64,000 bases of DNA, taken from contig NZ_JNCS01000013.1 of the NCBI RefSeq assembly GCF_000731985.1, positions 1 to 64,000 of the forward strand, written 5' to 3'. Position numbers and translations under genes: made by a program. Within the stretch, counting starts at the first letter, position 1. Each line of letters begins with the position of its first letter. Below the pieces are notes generated by a model, which was not told where the DNA came from, made no database searches, and saw only the letters and a list, made by a program, of their open reading frames with translations. Positions 16,737 through 25,899 of the stretch are shown here, one piece after another. Origin of the DNA: Natrinema altunense. Lineage in GTDB: Archaea; Halobacteriota; Halobacteria; Halobacteriales; Natrialbaceae.

Positions 16737-17648
16737 TCACCGCTCCCCGGTCAGCGACGTGCGTCGGTACGATCGAGTGTACAGCTCGCTGTCGAGTTCG
16801 ATCTCGAGTTGGTCGTCGTCGATCGCGAATCGGATCACAACGCCGTCGTCGAGTACCTCGCTCTCGCAGGCCCACGAGGGTGACCCGTACTCCAGTTCGA
16901 GCGTCCTGTAGTCGATGTCGTGGTCGTGCAGGAACGCGATAGTGGGCGCTCGCGTCAGTGCGTAGTGGAACGCGGGAATCCGGAACGAGACGCCACACTG
17001 CCGACAGCGCAGACCGGCCATCACCATCGTCGAAGTGTCCCACCTGAGCGTTTCGAGCCGGGTATCGGGCTCCAGGCTACGCGTGGTGAATGTCAACTCC
17101 TCGAAATGTCCCGCACAGTGGGGACAGACGTCCCAGGAGACGGATTCGAGGTACCACAGCGCCCGCCGGTTGGCCCACGCAAACAGTTCGTCGAGGTCAC
17201 GGCCTCGGGGAGCAGTGAACGAGAGTCGCATGTCGAACAGGACACCGTGATTCGGACACGACACGGTGAGTATTCCGTCCTCGAACGTCGCGTCCAACCG
17301 GGCCTCGCCAGCCGGACAGTGCCACTCGACTGGTCCCGAGATCGCCTCGTGAGCGCCCGAGAACGTCCGGGCGTAGACTTGGTCTACGATACGCGATCCG
17401 GCGGTGGTCAGCCAATACTTCCCCTCCGCTCCCCGAACGAACTGGTCGCGGAGTTCGTTGAGGTGGTAGTTGAACCGCCCTCCGTCCTCGACGGCCACCG
17501 CCGACCGGAGGTCGCTGTAGCGCATTCCTCGGTGCTCCCAACTCGGTCGACGCGTCTCCGCGAGCGCCAGCAGAATCCGAATCCGCAACGGGTTCGCCAG
17601 TGCAGCGAGGTTTTCCGCAACCGTCTCCGGGTCCACGTCTCCGCCCAT
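16737..17648 (-). CDS. ArsR-like HTH regulator with zinc-ribbon C-terminal domain
   Basis: The 303-residue protein starts with a winged helix (LAALANPLRIRILLALAE, YHLNELRDQFV) of the ArsR type common in haloarchaea. The C-terminal two thirds carry paired cysteines: WHCPAGE and SCPNHG, then VCPHCAGHF and LRCRQCGVSF, suggesting one or two zinc sites. Proteins with this two-part build are frequent in Halobacteria but lack an assigned ligand. It lies upstream of the small-peptide operon on the same strand, separated by the peptide promoter, so it is a plausible regulator of the cluster. Confidence 0.7.
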   Translation of the reverse strand: MGGDVDPETVAENLAALANPLRIRILLALAETRRPSWEHRGMRYSDLRSAVAVEDGGRFNYHLNELRDQFVRGAEGKYWLTTAGSRIVDQVYARTFSGAHEAISGPVEWHCPAGEARLDATFEDGILTVSCPNHGVLFDMRLSFTAPRGRDLDELFAWANRRALWYLESVSWDVCPHCAGHFEELTFTTRSLEPDTRLETLRWDTSTMVMAGLRCRQCGVSFRIPAFHYALTRAPTIAFLHDHDIDYRTLELEYGSPSWACESEVLDDGVVIRFAIDDDQLEIELDSELYTRSYRRTSLTGER

Positions 17649-17820
17649 ACGCCACCATCACGAGCGCCCTCCATTGTCCTGTCGCTCGCTAGCCGTTACG
17701 ACGAGTGGTTTCGGTAGTTCCGGTGCAGCTGCAACCGACCCGCTCTTGTACGTTCGCTTACCAAAGTATACTTCTCCATTCGCTTATGTCCAAACCGGCG
17801 GTACACTGTCCCCGTAACGG

Positions 17821-19134
17821 ATGACCGAAGAAACGGACCCTGACGACAGCGCGTCTCTCGGGACCGGACGAAAAGATACGAACGAGATCACTCGAGCAGA
17901 GTTCGGGTTCGAGCATCCGACCACGGTCTCGGTGGACGACTCGATCGGGCTCACGATCACGGGCATTGCCGTCGATACCGTCGACGTTCGGGTCGTGTTG
18001 GCCGGCCAGAGCGATCGCGATTGGGAATCGAATGCGACCTACGACACGCCGGACGGACGGCTCGACCTCGAATCCGCGACATCGACAAACGGCGGGACGA
18101 CGGGCGGGATAACCGATCTCATTCAGCGGGCGACACCGGCCGAGGGTTCGGGCCCGTACGAACCGGGACGCGACGGTGATGAACTGACCGTTCACGTCGA
18201 ATACGACGGACAGACGCTCGGTTCGACCACGATCGAACGCACGTTCGGAAGCCGAGAAATCACGTCCGAGGCGGTGACGAGTGAGTCGATCGTCGGCAGG
18301 ATCTACGAGCCACCGGGGGGTGAACCAGCACCAGCAGTGGTCGTGCTCCACGGCTCGGATGGCACGCCTGCGGACGGGATAGCACAGTTGTTGGCGTCCC
18401 ACGGATTCGTCGCGCTCGCGATGCAGTACTTCGACTGGCAGGGCCGACGCGATAGCCTCCCGGCAGAGCTCGTGGAGGTACCGCTCGAGACCGTCGAGAA
18501 CGCGGTCGAATGGGTCCGTGAAAGGAACAGCGTTCGCGGACCCGACGTGGGACTCATGGGATCGTCGAAAGGCGGTGAACTCGCGCTCCTCGTCGGGAGC
18601 CGACTCGAATCAGTCGGTCCCGTCGTCTCGGTCAACGGAAGCGGCGTCGTCTGGGCGGGGATCTCCCGGCGGGAGTTTCCGCCAGGCCCGTCGTGGACCA
18701 CGGACGGCGAGCCGGTTTCCTACGTTCCGTACACTGACGACCGCTCGGTCTGGGACGTACAACCGCCGATGGAGATGGAACCCGGCTACTCGCAGTCGTT
18801 CGAAGACGCCGACGAGGGGACGATCGCCGAGGCGACGATAGCCGTCGAGTCGATAGGAGGGCCGGTACTCCTCGTCTCGGGTGGCGCGGACGGAATGTGG
18901 GACTCCGTGAGACTCCACGAGGTCGCGGCCACCCGACTCGACCAGCACGATTGCGAGTACGAACATTTGGTGTATCCGGATGCCGGACACGCGATCACAG
19001 CACCGTATCTCCCGACGGCCAACCGCGAGCGAACGGGGCAGTTCGTCATGGGTGGGTCGGCAGCCGGCTACGCCGAGGCGGACAGCGATCACTGGCAGCG
19101 CGTCGTCGAGACGTTCGAGACGCTCCGTGCGTGA
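17821..19134 (+). CDS. alpha/beta hydrolase of the BAAT / acyl-CoA thioester hydrolase type
   Basis: The 437-residue protein has an N-terminal beta-sandwich (about residues 25-145) and a C-terminal alpha/beta hydrolase resembling BAAT_C. The nucleophile motif is MGSSKGGELA (GxSxG), followed by LLVSGGADGMWDS (acid) and YPDAGHAI (His), so the triad is intact. The fold matches acyl-CoA thioesterase / bile-acid-CoA acyltransferase proteins. The substrate is unknown. The protein lacks a signal peptide and so is probably cytoplasmic. Confidence 0.75.
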   Translation: MTEETDPDDSASLGTGRKDTNEITRAEFGFEHPTTVSVDDSIGLTITGIAVDTVDVRVVLAGQSDRDWESNATYDTPDGRLDLESATSTNGGTTGGITDLIQRATPAEGSGPYEPGRDGDELTVHVEYDGQTLGSTTIERTFGSREITSEAVTSESIVGRIYEPPGGEPAPAVVVLHGSDGTPADGIAQLLASHGFVALAMQYFDWQGRRDSLPAELVEVPLETVENAVEWVRERNSVRGPDVGLMGSSKGGELALLVGSRLESVGPVVSVNGSGVVWAGISRREFPPGPSWTTDGEPVSYVPYTDDRSVWDVQPPMEMEPGYSQSFEDADEGTIAEATIAVESIGGPVLLVSGGADGMWDSVRLHEVAATRLDQHDCEYEHLVYPDAGHAITAPYLPTANRERTGQFVMGGSAAGYAEADSDHWQRVVETFETLRA

Positions 19135-19350
19135 GGGAGCCGCCGTGCGTCCGTCAGTCGCGGTCCATTTCGATTACGAGCATCCGAGCGGACTCGTCTT
19201 CACACGGATTCGCGGATCGGTGAAGACACGCCAGAGTGAGTGACAGCGTCAAACTACGTCCGGTCGGTTTCGATCGACACAGTCGAATCGGCATTCCGAT
19301 CTCACTCGGAGAGAGAAGACGGAGAGCCACAGCCGTCAGTGACATCCTCG

Positions 19351-19368
19351 CCCGCCCTAAAGGGCGGG
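19351..19368 (-). repeat. right-end hairpin of the TnpB element
   Basis: CCCGCCCTAAAGGGCGGG is a perfect 8-bp stem with a 2-base loop. On the minus strand it is flanked by GGAAGC and GAGGATGTCA, the usual right-end layout of haloarchaeal IS200/IS605-type TnpB elements. It lies 37 bases downstream of the tnpB stop, where the 3' scaffold of an omega RNA is expected. Confidence 0.6.
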
Positions 19369-19404
19369 GCTTCCTACAAGGGAAGCCTCGTGTCGAGGGA
19401 GGTT

Positions 19405-20640
19405 TCAGGACTCGAAAGCCGCAAGCGTCGTCTGTCGGGACCGCCGACTCGGCGTGCGGTGTCCTGTGGCCGTGTCACAACGGCTCCCATTCCGTGGCGA
19501 GTCATCGCGCTCCGGTTTCCAAGGAACGCTCTCTCCCCACGGATCAACGCGAGCAGCGATGTTCGCTGCTGCGTTGATATCTGCCTGAAACGTCGAAACG
19601 TGACACGCCGCGTTCGTACACTTGAACGCCGCTTGCGACCCACGACTACCGATGTATCCGCACGCGTGGCAGGTCTGGGACGTGTAACGCGGGTTCACGA
19701 ACTCGACCGGAATGCCGGCTTCGAGGGCCTTGTCCTCGATGCGGCCGGTGAGTCGGGCAAACGCCCACGCGTGAAGGCGCCGGTTCATGTACTTCCCGTA
19801 ATCCAGGTCCTCACGGATGTCCGTCAAGTCCTCGAGTACGATTATCGGGTCGTTGAAGGACTCGGCGTACTCGATGGCTTCGCGGGACGCCTTCTCGACG
19901 ATATCCGTGAGTGCGTTCTGGAAGTGATCGAAGCGTTCGTCCACACGCCACTCGGCAGCGCCGCGCTCTTGCAGACGCTTGAGTGTCGTGTACATCTCCT
20001 TGCGGAGTGCTCGCGCACGACCACCGCCGTAGATGTATGGTCGGGTCGGAGTGCCGTTCTGACAGGCACAGCCCGTCAGAAGTTTGGACTCGCCGATATC
20101 GAAGCCGATTCGAGTCGGATCGTCCGGCGTTTCCGGTTCAGCTATCTCGTACTCGACAGTGACGTGCAACACCCAGTTGGTTCGGTACTGTTGCAGTCGG
20201 AACTCGCCGACCGATACATCTCCGTCGAGCAGGTCGAACCACAGGGATTCCTGCTCGGGATTGATCCGAAGCGGAATCCAGAAGGCGTTCCCACGCCCGG
20301 CTTGAGGGACACGCCAGCAGAACTCGCGCGCTCTCTCGTCGGAATGATCGATCCGGAAGCCACGATTCGTGAACCGAACCGGATGGTCGTCCTCGAGTTC
20401 CGAGGCGTTGTACGTCCGCCGGAGTTGTGGGACGTAGTTCTTGAGCGCGTCCTTGGCGTAGGACGTGAGCGTGTACGACGTGACGGTGTCGTTGACCGCC
20501 GCCTGCGTATCCGCGCCACTCTCGAAAGCGTCCGAGAGCGCGCGGCGGTAGGTCGCCACGGTTCGCTCGAGACGTTGCTCTTTACCCGTAGTGGGCGGAG
20601 CGAGTGTGGCTTCGAGCGTTTTCGTGGCGGTCGTCGTCAC
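19405..20640 (-). CDS. tnpB: IS200/IS605-type TnpB RNA-guided endonuclease
   Basis: The 411-residue protein has the complete TnpB architecture: an N-terminal wedge/helical part (1 to about 175) and a RuvC-like nuclease with Asp181 in IGFDIGES, Glu270 in IVLEDLTD and Asp354 in QADINAA. A zinc ribbon with Cys324, Cys327, Cys341 and Cys346 sits between the last two. All catalytic residues are present, so it should be active. No TnpA transposase is encoded nearby, so the element depends on another TnpA in trans. The guide RNA is probably transcribed from the end of the gene into the right end. Confidence 0.9.
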   Translation of the reverse strand: MTTTATKTLEATLAPPTTGKEQRLERTVATYRRALSDAFESGADTQAAVNDTVTSYTLTSYAKDALKNYVPQLRRTYNASELEDDHPVRFTNRGFRIDHSDERAREFCWRVPQAGRGNAFWIPLRINPEQESLWFDLLDGDVSVGEFRLQQYRTNWVLHVTVEYEIAEPETPDDPTRIGFDIGESKLLTGCACQNGTPTRPYIYGGGRARALRKEMYTTLKRLQERGAAEWRVDERFDHFQNALTDIVEKASREAIEYAESFNDPIIVLEDLTDIREDLDYGKYMNRRLHAWAFARLTGRIEDKALEAGIPVEFVNPRYTSQTCHACGYIGSRGSQAAFKCTNAACHVSTFQADINAAANIAARVDPWGESVPWKPERDDSPRNGSRCDTATGHRTPSRRSRQTTLAAFES

Positions 20641-20698
20641 AGCTACGAGTACGGGAGCGTAATAGTAAAAACTAACGAAAAACTAACTATGTGTGTAG

Positions 20699-20833
20699 AT
20701 GCCCAACCTGAACATCGAAGTGGATCAGGACGAGTACGACCGCCTGAGCGAAATCAAAGACGCACACGGCCTCACCTGGAAAGGGGTGCTACTCCAAGGC
20801 GCGAAATCGTTGGACACCGAGGGGCCGTTGTAG
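20699..20833 (+). CDS. 44-residue protein associated with haloarchaeal TnpB elements
   Basis: A 44-codon frame begins MPNLNIEVDQDEYDRL and continues with AHGLTWKGVLLQGAKSL. As I recall, small proteins of this form recur divergently beside tnpB in haloarchaeal genomes. It has a short amphipathic build like a ribbon-helix-helix or antitoxin-like protein; function unknown. It is divergent from tnpB by 58 bases, so the two may share a control region. Confidence 0.6.
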   Translation: MPNLNIEVDQDEYDRLSEIKDAHGLTWKGVLLQGAKSLDTEGPL

Positions 20834-20865
20834 GACGAGTCGGGACACGAACGAACGCGATTCCT

Positions 20866-20885
20866 CCCCGTGCTAAAGCACAGGG
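20866..20885. repeat. second IS200/IS605-type end hairpin
   Basis: GTGCT AA AGCAC with flanking C and G runs forms a hairpin. In minus orientation it reads GGAAACCC...GGGGAGGAATCG, again the right-end pattern of a haloarchaeal TnpB element, in the same orientation as the end at 19351. It may be a left-over end of another copy or the outer boundary of this element. Confidence 0.4.
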
Positions 20886-20934
20886 TTTCCTCGCTACCAC
20901 AAGATGAAACGGCCAAGCGTTCGTCGGCAAACGC

Positions 20935-22344
20935 TCAGGCCCGGGTCGGCGACGGCGACGACCGCGCGCTCGTGAGGTAACTGACGAGGACGATGAGTAC
21001 GCACCCGATCGGTGCTGCGACGATCACCGCGTCCAATCCGTACGGGCTGCCGAGAACCGTGTCCCAGGAAACCGCGAGCACGGCACCGGTGACCATCCCG
21101 GTGAGCCCGCCGATTTTCGTCAGGCGATCCCGGAACAGGAAGATCGAAAGCAGCGGCGGCGTGATCGCGGCCCCGTACGCCGTGTACGAGTACATCTGGA
21201 CCTCGAGAATGGTCGGAAAGTACTGGCCGAGGACGAACGCGAAGAGTCCGAGGACGACCACGAGGATCCGCGTCAGCCAGAAGATCCGTTCGTCCGGCGC
21301 GTCGGGATTAACGAACCCTTTGTAGAGGTCCTGGGAAAGGTTCGTACAGGCCGACAGCAGGTACGAGCTCCCGGTCGTGATAATAAACGCCGTCGCGGCG
21401 GCGAGAAGGATACCGCCGACCCACGTCGGGAGCGTGGTCGTCGTCGCGATCAGGGCCATTCCCGGGTCGAGTTCGGGAAACATCGCCCGCGAGGCGAACG
21501 CGATCAGGGGGACCAGCGTCATCGTCGCGATCGCGCCGACGAACCAGGCGATCAGTCCCGCGTTCGTTCCGTCGTCGGTTTCGCCGGCGATGATCCGCTG
21601 GTACATGTTCTGGTCGGCGAGGATCAACAGGAGCGGCGGCGCCCAGAGCGCGAAAAACTCGAGGAACGACAGGTTACCGAACGTATCGAGGTGGGTTGCG
21701 GGGACGTCCGCGGTGATGCCCGACCAGCCGCCGGCCTCGAAGAACACGAACGGGACCGCGATGACGAGGCCCACGAGCATCAGGAACGCGCTGATCGCGT
21801 CCGTGTATGCGACCGACATGAGACCGCCCATCGCCGCGAGTGCGATGATGAGGGCCGTTCCGAGGAGCGTTCCGTGCGTGACCGAGAGCCCGGTCGTCAC
21901 GTTCAACACGAACCCGATACCGATGAATTGGTAGGAGACGATCCCGACGTACGCGAACGCGATCACGAGCAGGCTGATGATCCGCCCTTCGTCGCCCAGT
22001 TCTTCACCGATCATTTCGGGGACCGTGAGCTTGTCGAACCGCCTGATACGGGGTGCAAGTGCCTTCAAAACGCCGATACCGATGAGAGAAGCCGTCCCCA
22101 TAAGGATCGCGGGGATCAAGCCGTTGTCGTACGCGATCGAGTTCGCGCCGCCGGTCACCGTCCCGGACCCCATCCACGTCGCCAGTAGCGTCCCGGCGAT
22201 GACGACCGCGCCGAGGCTTCGACCGGCGACCATGAAGTCCTCAGCCGTCTCCGTTTCGCCGTACGCCCAGGCACCGACGCCGAGCATCACGGCCAGATAT
22301 CCAGCCACGATATAAAGCAACGTCATGTCGCTCTGAACTGCCAT
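20935..22344 (-). CDS. sodium:solute symporter (SSS family)
   Basis: The 469-residue protein has about thirteen membrane segments in the LeuT-like arrangement of SSS carriers. Family features include AEDFMVAGRSLG after the first helix, ATWMGSGTVTGGANSIAYDNGL, and LADQNMYQRIIAGETD, matching the conserved DQ..QR motif. It imports an organic solute with Na+; which solute (for example proline, pantothenate or a carboxylate) is not clear. The gene stands alone, between the TnpB element and the sulfur genes. Confidence 0.85.
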   Translation of the reverse strand: MAVQSDMTLLYIVAGYLAVMLGVGAWAYGETETAEDFMVAGRSLGAVVIAGTLLATWMGSGTVTGGANSIAYDNGLIPAILMGTASLIGIGVLKALAPRIRRFDKLTVPEMIGEELGDEGRIISLLVIAFAYVGIVSYQFIGIGFVLNVTTGLSVTHGTLLGTALIIALAAMGGLMSVAYTDAISAFLMLVGLVIAVPFVFFEAGGWSGITADVPATHLDTFGNLSFLEFFALWAPPLLLILADQNMYQRIIAGETDDGTNAGLIAWFVGAIATMTLVPLIAFASRAMFPELDPGMALIATTTTLPTWVGGILLAAATAFIITTGSSYLLSACTNLSQDLYKGFVNPDAPDERIFWLTRILVVVLGLFAFVLGQYFPTILEVQMYSYTAYGAAITPPLLSIFLFRDRLTKIGGLTGMVTGAVLAVSWDTVLGSPYGLDAVIVAAPIGCVLIVLVSYLTSARSSPSPTRA

Positions 22345-22571
22345 ACGGCAGTGGTTGGAAATTCATGTGTTAAATATCTACCTGATAAATTGTTTCAGAA
22401 TGCAAAGGGGGAATTATAGATCATGATTGACACACGATGTCATCTGACGGAGCAAATTCCAAATTCGAAACCAGATAGCGCCACCGGATGACGGCTCTCA
22501 CGAGACCGATATCGCAACACCGTAAGTGAAACCGAACGGTCCTGACGCGTCCCGAGTGGACGGGTCGCGGT

Positions 22572-23153
22572 CTAGACGAGGAGTTGAATGTCGGAGTCGG
22601 CCATATGTTGTAACGCAGTGGCCGCGCCGACACCGGTCGTGACGCCGTCGTAGAAGTCGTCCTCGTCGTAGTCCATCAACTCGATCGTCATCTGGCAGGC
22701 CTGCAAATCGACGCCGCTCTCGAGCGAGAGATCGATCAGTTCCTTGATGGTGGCGGTCCCGTTGTCGTCGATCCGCTTTTGCATCAGTTTCGTGGCCACC
22801 GTGTCCATCCCGGGAAGCGCGGCAATGGCGTTTGGGACCGGCATGTTCGGGTTACCGACGGCGCTCAGTTTGAGGTCCGCCGACTTCTCCTCGTGGAGGA
22901 TGTCGAGGCCCCAGAACGTGTGGAAGACGACGACGTCCCAGCCGAAGGCGGCGGCCGTGCTCGCCAGGATCAACGGCGGGTACGCCATATCGAAACTGCC
23001 CTGAGTGGCGACGATGGTCATCTTCGTCCCGTCGCCATCATCGGCGACCGTTTCCTCGAGTTCCGCGACGCGCTCGCGCAGCGCCTGTAACTCGGCGGGG
23101 TCGAACGCGCGCTCCGCGTCGTCGGTCGGCGGCGGCGAGTGCTCCGTGCTCAT
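22572..23153 (-). CDS. DsrE/DsrF-like sulfur-relay protein
   Basis: The 193-residue protein has an N-terminal coiled-coil segment (LQALRERVAELEETVADDG) followed by a DsrE fold: MTIVATQGSFDMAYPPLILASTAAAFGWDVVVFHTFWGL. The motif DLQACQMTIELM carries the Cys used for persulfide transfer in DsrE-like proteins. Its start at 23153 overlaps the TusA stop (ATGA), so the two are translationally coupled and probably work as a sulfane-sulfur relay in the cytoplasm. Confidence 0.85.
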   Translation of the reverse strand: MSTEHSPPPTDDAERAFDPAELQALRERVAELEETVADDGDGTKMTIVATQGSFDMAYPPLILASTAAAFGWDVVVFHTFWGLDILHEEKSADLKLSAVGNPNMPVPNAIAALPGMDTVATKLMQKRIDDNGTATIKELIDLSLESGVDLQACQMTIELMDYDEDDFYDGVTTGVGAATALQHMADSDIQLLV

Positions 23154-23398
23154 TCTGCCGTCTTCTCCACGTAGTGGATGTACCGGTCGTCGTCCGCGAC
23201 CTGCTCGAGGAGGGCGACACCGTCGGTACCGTCGGCCCATCCCTGAATGTCGCTCATGCTGCCCGAGTCCGTCGCGACGACCTCGAGCACGTCGCCGGCC
23301 TCGAGGTCGTCGATCGCTTGTTTGGTCTTCACGACGGGCATCGGACAGGATTGTCCTGTCACGTCCAGCGTGTCCGTGGTCTGATATTCCGAACTCAT
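23150..23398 (-). CDS. TusA-like sulfurtransferase
   Basis: The 82-residue protein is a single TusA domain (DTLDVTGQSCPMPVVKTKQAI) with the conserved CPMP motif; Cys18 carries the persulfide. It is the first gene of the tusA-dsrE pair. A palindromic operator and a TATA-like TTATG lie upstream with the same spacing as at two other sulfur genes in this window. Members pass sulfane sulfur to DsrE-type partners in thiosulfate or sulfide metabolism or to tRNA thiolation. Confidence 0.9.
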   Translation of the reverse strand: MSSEYQTTDTLDVTGQSCPMPVVKTKQAIDDLEAGDVLEVVATDSGSMSDIQGWADGTDGVALLEQVADDDRYIHYVEKTAE

Positions 23399-23466
23399 GG
23401 GTTTTGTCTGTGCTCCGTATTGGAGCTATTACACAATATAGCCGCTACGCATAAAAGAGTGCCGGT

Positions 23467-23478
23467 TATTGTACAATA
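23467..23478 (-). promoter_or_regulatory. palindromic operator of the tusA-dsrE operon
   Basis: TATTGTACAATA is a perfect 12-bp palindrome. Its centre lies 18.5 bases from the first T of the TATA-like TTATG (minus strand, 23454). The same distance separates the palindromes at 33956 and 35292 from their TTATA elements. Weaker related sites, ATATTGTGTAATA on the minus strand near 23434 and ATATTGTGGGGTAT near 23571, flank it. Confidence 0.6.
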
Positions 23479-23640
23479 TGCAAACATCCATATCCGATGG
23501 GTAGGCAGTACCTGTCTTAAATGGCTCAGTACACCCCCTATAGACGTTTTATCTCTAGAGAGGGGTCACTATATTGTGGGGTATAGAAAATACTACGCAA
23601 ACCCTTAAGTGCGAGGAGCCGATATCGGGAACTGTACAAC

Positions 23641-24834
23641 ATGGACGACATGGACTTTCCAACGCCGGACGCCGAGATCGAATCGGTCAGTCCCGACGAG
23701 TTGCGGACCCGAATCGACGCGGGAGCGGATATCGCGCTCCTCGACACCCGTATGGAATCGGAGTATGACGAGTGGAAAATCGACGGCCGGAACGTCGACT
23801 CCATCAACATCCCGTATTTCGAGTTCCTGGACGACGAAATCGACGACGGCGTTCTTGCACGGCTTCCCGACGACCGCAAACTTACCGTCGTGTGTGCGAA
23901 GGGCGGCTCGAGCGAGTACGTCGCCGGGACGTTGACGGAGCGCGGCTACGACGTCGACCACCTCGAGAACGGGATGAACGGCTGGGCGCGCGTCTACGAC
24001 CGCGTCGAAGTCGAGCGCTACGACGGGCACGGAACGCTCTACCAGTACCAGCGCCCCGCAACGGGCTGTCTCGGCTACCTCGTCGTCGACGGCGGCGACG
24101 CGGCCGTGATCGACCCGCTGCGTGCGTTCACCGATCGGTATCTCGAGGACGCCGACGAACTCGGTGCCGATCTGCAGTACGCGATCGACACGCACATTCA
24201 CGCGGACCACATCTCCGGGGTCCGCGCGCTCGACGCCGTCGGCGTCGAGGGCGTCGTCCCCGAGGCGTCGGTCGACCGCGGCGTCACCTACGCCGACGAG
24301 ATGACCCTCGCGGCGGACGGCGACGAGTTCCAGGTCGGGTCGGCGACGATCGAGACCGTCTCCACGCCCGGCCACACCTCCGGCATGACAGCGTACCTGC
24401 TCGATGGCTCGCTGCTCGCGACCGGTGACGGGCTGTTCGTCGAGAGCGTCGCCCGCCCCGACTTGGAGGAAGGCGACGACGGCGCTCCCGAGGCGGCCGC
24501 ACAGCTCTACGAGTCGCTCCAGGAGCGCGTGCTGCCCCTGCCCGACGACACGCTGATCGGCGGCGCACACGTCAGCGACGCCGCCGAGCCCGCCGAAGAC
24601 GGGACCTACACCGCACCGATCGGGCAACTCGAGGCGGAGATGGACGCGCTGACGATGGACGAAGACGCGTTCGTCGAGCTGATCCTCTCGGATATGCCGC
24701 CTCGACCGGCCAACTACGAGGACATCATCCCGACGAACCTCGGTCAGCAGGCGGCCGGCGACGAGGAGGCGTTCGAACTCGAACTCGGCCCGAACAACTG
24801 TGCCGCGAGCCAGGAGTCGCTCGCCGGTGACTAA
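23641..24834 (+). CDS. rhodanese-persulfide dioxygenase fusion
   Basis: The 397-residue protein joins an N-terminal rhodanese domain (about 16-110, active-site VVCAKGGSSEYV with Cys85) to a metallo-beta-lactamase domain of the ETHE1/persulfide dioxygenase type. The iron site includes HIHADH (His185, His187, Asp189, His190), PGHTSG and LLATGDGLF. The pair would oxidise glutathione-like or protein persulfides to sulfite and exchange sulfite/thiosulfate. Better-known fusions place the rhodanese at the C-terminus; here it is first. It leads an operon with two YeeE/YedE genes, five bases downstream. Confidence 0.88.
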   Translation: MDDMDFPTPDAEIESVSPDELRTRIDAGADIALLDTRMESEYDEWKIDGRNVDSINIPYFEFLDDEIDDGVLARLPDDRKLTVVCAKGGSSEYVAGTLTERGYDVDHLENGMNGWARVYDRVEVERYDGHGTLYQYQRPATGCLGYLVVDGGDAAVIDPLRAFTDRYLEDADELGADLQYAIDTHIHADHISGVRALDAVGVEGVVPEASVDRGVTYADEMTLAADGDEFQVGSATIETVSTPGHTSGMTAYLLDGSLLATGDGLFVESVARPDLEEGDDGAPEAAAQLYESLQERVLPLPDDTLIGGAHVSDAAEPAEDGTYTAPIGQLEAEMDALTMDEDAFVELILSDMPPRPANYEDIIPTNLGQQAAGDEEAFELELGPNNCAASQESLAGD

Positions 24835-24839
24835 CCCCA

Positions 24840-25397
24840 ATGGTAGCTGATCCAGTCCCACTCCAGCTGACCGCCGAGCTGTTCCCCAACGGGATCAGTC
24901 GCTACGCCGTCGGCGGGATGCTCGTCGGTCTCGGCACGGTCGTCATCTACGTCGGAACCGGCATTCCGGCCGGGGCGAGCACGTTCCTCGAGTCGACGCT
25001 GTCGTACGTCTCCGGGCAGTCGCGGTTCCAACGGTACGTCGCGTCCCGGGACTGGCGCGTCGTGTTCACGCTCGGGATCATCCTGGGCGGGCTGGCGTTC
25101 GCGGCGACGGTCCAGTCCGGAGTGATCACGACCTCGCTCTACGAAGCCGGAACGACCGGCGAGCGATACGAGGTCGGCGGCGTGACGCTCTGGGCGACCG
25201 ACGTGCAGGCCTGGCGGCTGCTGGTCGGCGGCCTCTTCGTCGGGATCGGGACCCGAATCGGCAAAGGGTGTACGTCGGGCCACGGGGTCTGCGGCGTCGG
25301 CTCGGCGTCGAAGACCTCGATCGTCGGCGTGATGACGTTCTTGACGGTCGCGATCGCGACCGCACAGATCGTCGCGGCACTGGGGGTGAGTCCGTAA
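24840..25397 (+). CDS. YeeE/YedE family membrane protein, first half
   Basis: The 185-residue protein has about four or five helices and the signature GTRIGKGCTSGHGVCG, in which the Cys residues of the thiosulfate transporter TsuA/YeeE family handle the sulfur substrate. It is half the length of a full YeeE; the next gene supplies the other half, overlapping by one base (TAATG). Together they probably form a thiosulfate or other sulfur-ion transporter for the persulfide dioxygenase operon. Confidence 0.85.
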   Translation: MVADPVPLQLTAELFPNGISRYAVGGMLVGLGTVVIYVGTGIPAGASTFLESTLSYVSGQSRFQRYVASRDWRVVFTLGIILGGLAFAATVQSGVITTSLYEAGTTGERYEVGGVTLWATDVQAWRLLVGGLFVGIGTRIGKGCTSGHGVCGVGSASKTSIVGVMTFLTVAIATAQIVAALGVSP

Positions 25398-25855
25398 TGG
25401 CGGACCGCCATCCCCTGTTCATGCCGCTGATCCTCGTCGGCGGCCTGCTGTTCGGGTTCGGGCTCGGGTTCAGCCAGATGGCGCGCCCGGAGGTCGTGCT
25501 GCAGTTCCTGCAGTTCGAGGACATCGGACTGCTGTTCGTCATGTTCGGCGCGGCGATCGTCTCCGGAATCGCCTTCGCCGTGATGCCCCGACTCCGGGAC
25601 AGCGCGCCGCTAACTGGCGACCGGTACGAACGCCGGCTGAAGCCGTTCGATCGGAACGTCCTGATCGGCGGCGCGATCTTCGGCATCGGCTGGGGCCTCT
25701 CGGGGATCTGCCCCGGCGCGGCCTACGCCAGCCTCGGCGTCGGTAACGTCTCCATCCTGTGGGCGCTCGCCGGCATGTTCGTCGGTGCCTACCTACAGGG
25801 TGTCTGGCGGAGCACGCGCGCCACGACCGATATCGTCCCGTCGGATGCCGACTGA
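25397..25855 (+). CDS. YeeE/YedE family membrane protein, second half
   Basis: The 152-residue protein has GLLFGFGLGFSQMARPEVVLQFLQF at the N-terminus and IGWGLSGICPGAAYASLG, the second conserved Cys loop of YeeE/YedE transporters. Its ATG overlaps the preceding TAA, so the halves are coupled in translation. This two-gene form is a common split of the family. Confidence 0.85.
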   Translation: MADRHPLFMPLILVGGLLFGFGLGFSQMARPEVVLQFLQFEDIGLLFVMFGAAIVSGIAFAVMPRLRDSAPLTGDRYERRLKPFDRNVLIGGAIFGIGWGLSGICPGAAYASLGVGNVSILWALAGMFVGAYLQGVWRSTRATTDIVPSDAD

Positions 25856-25899
25856 CGCCCCTCGAGTCTCGAGAACCGAAACACGGCTTACAGATACGA

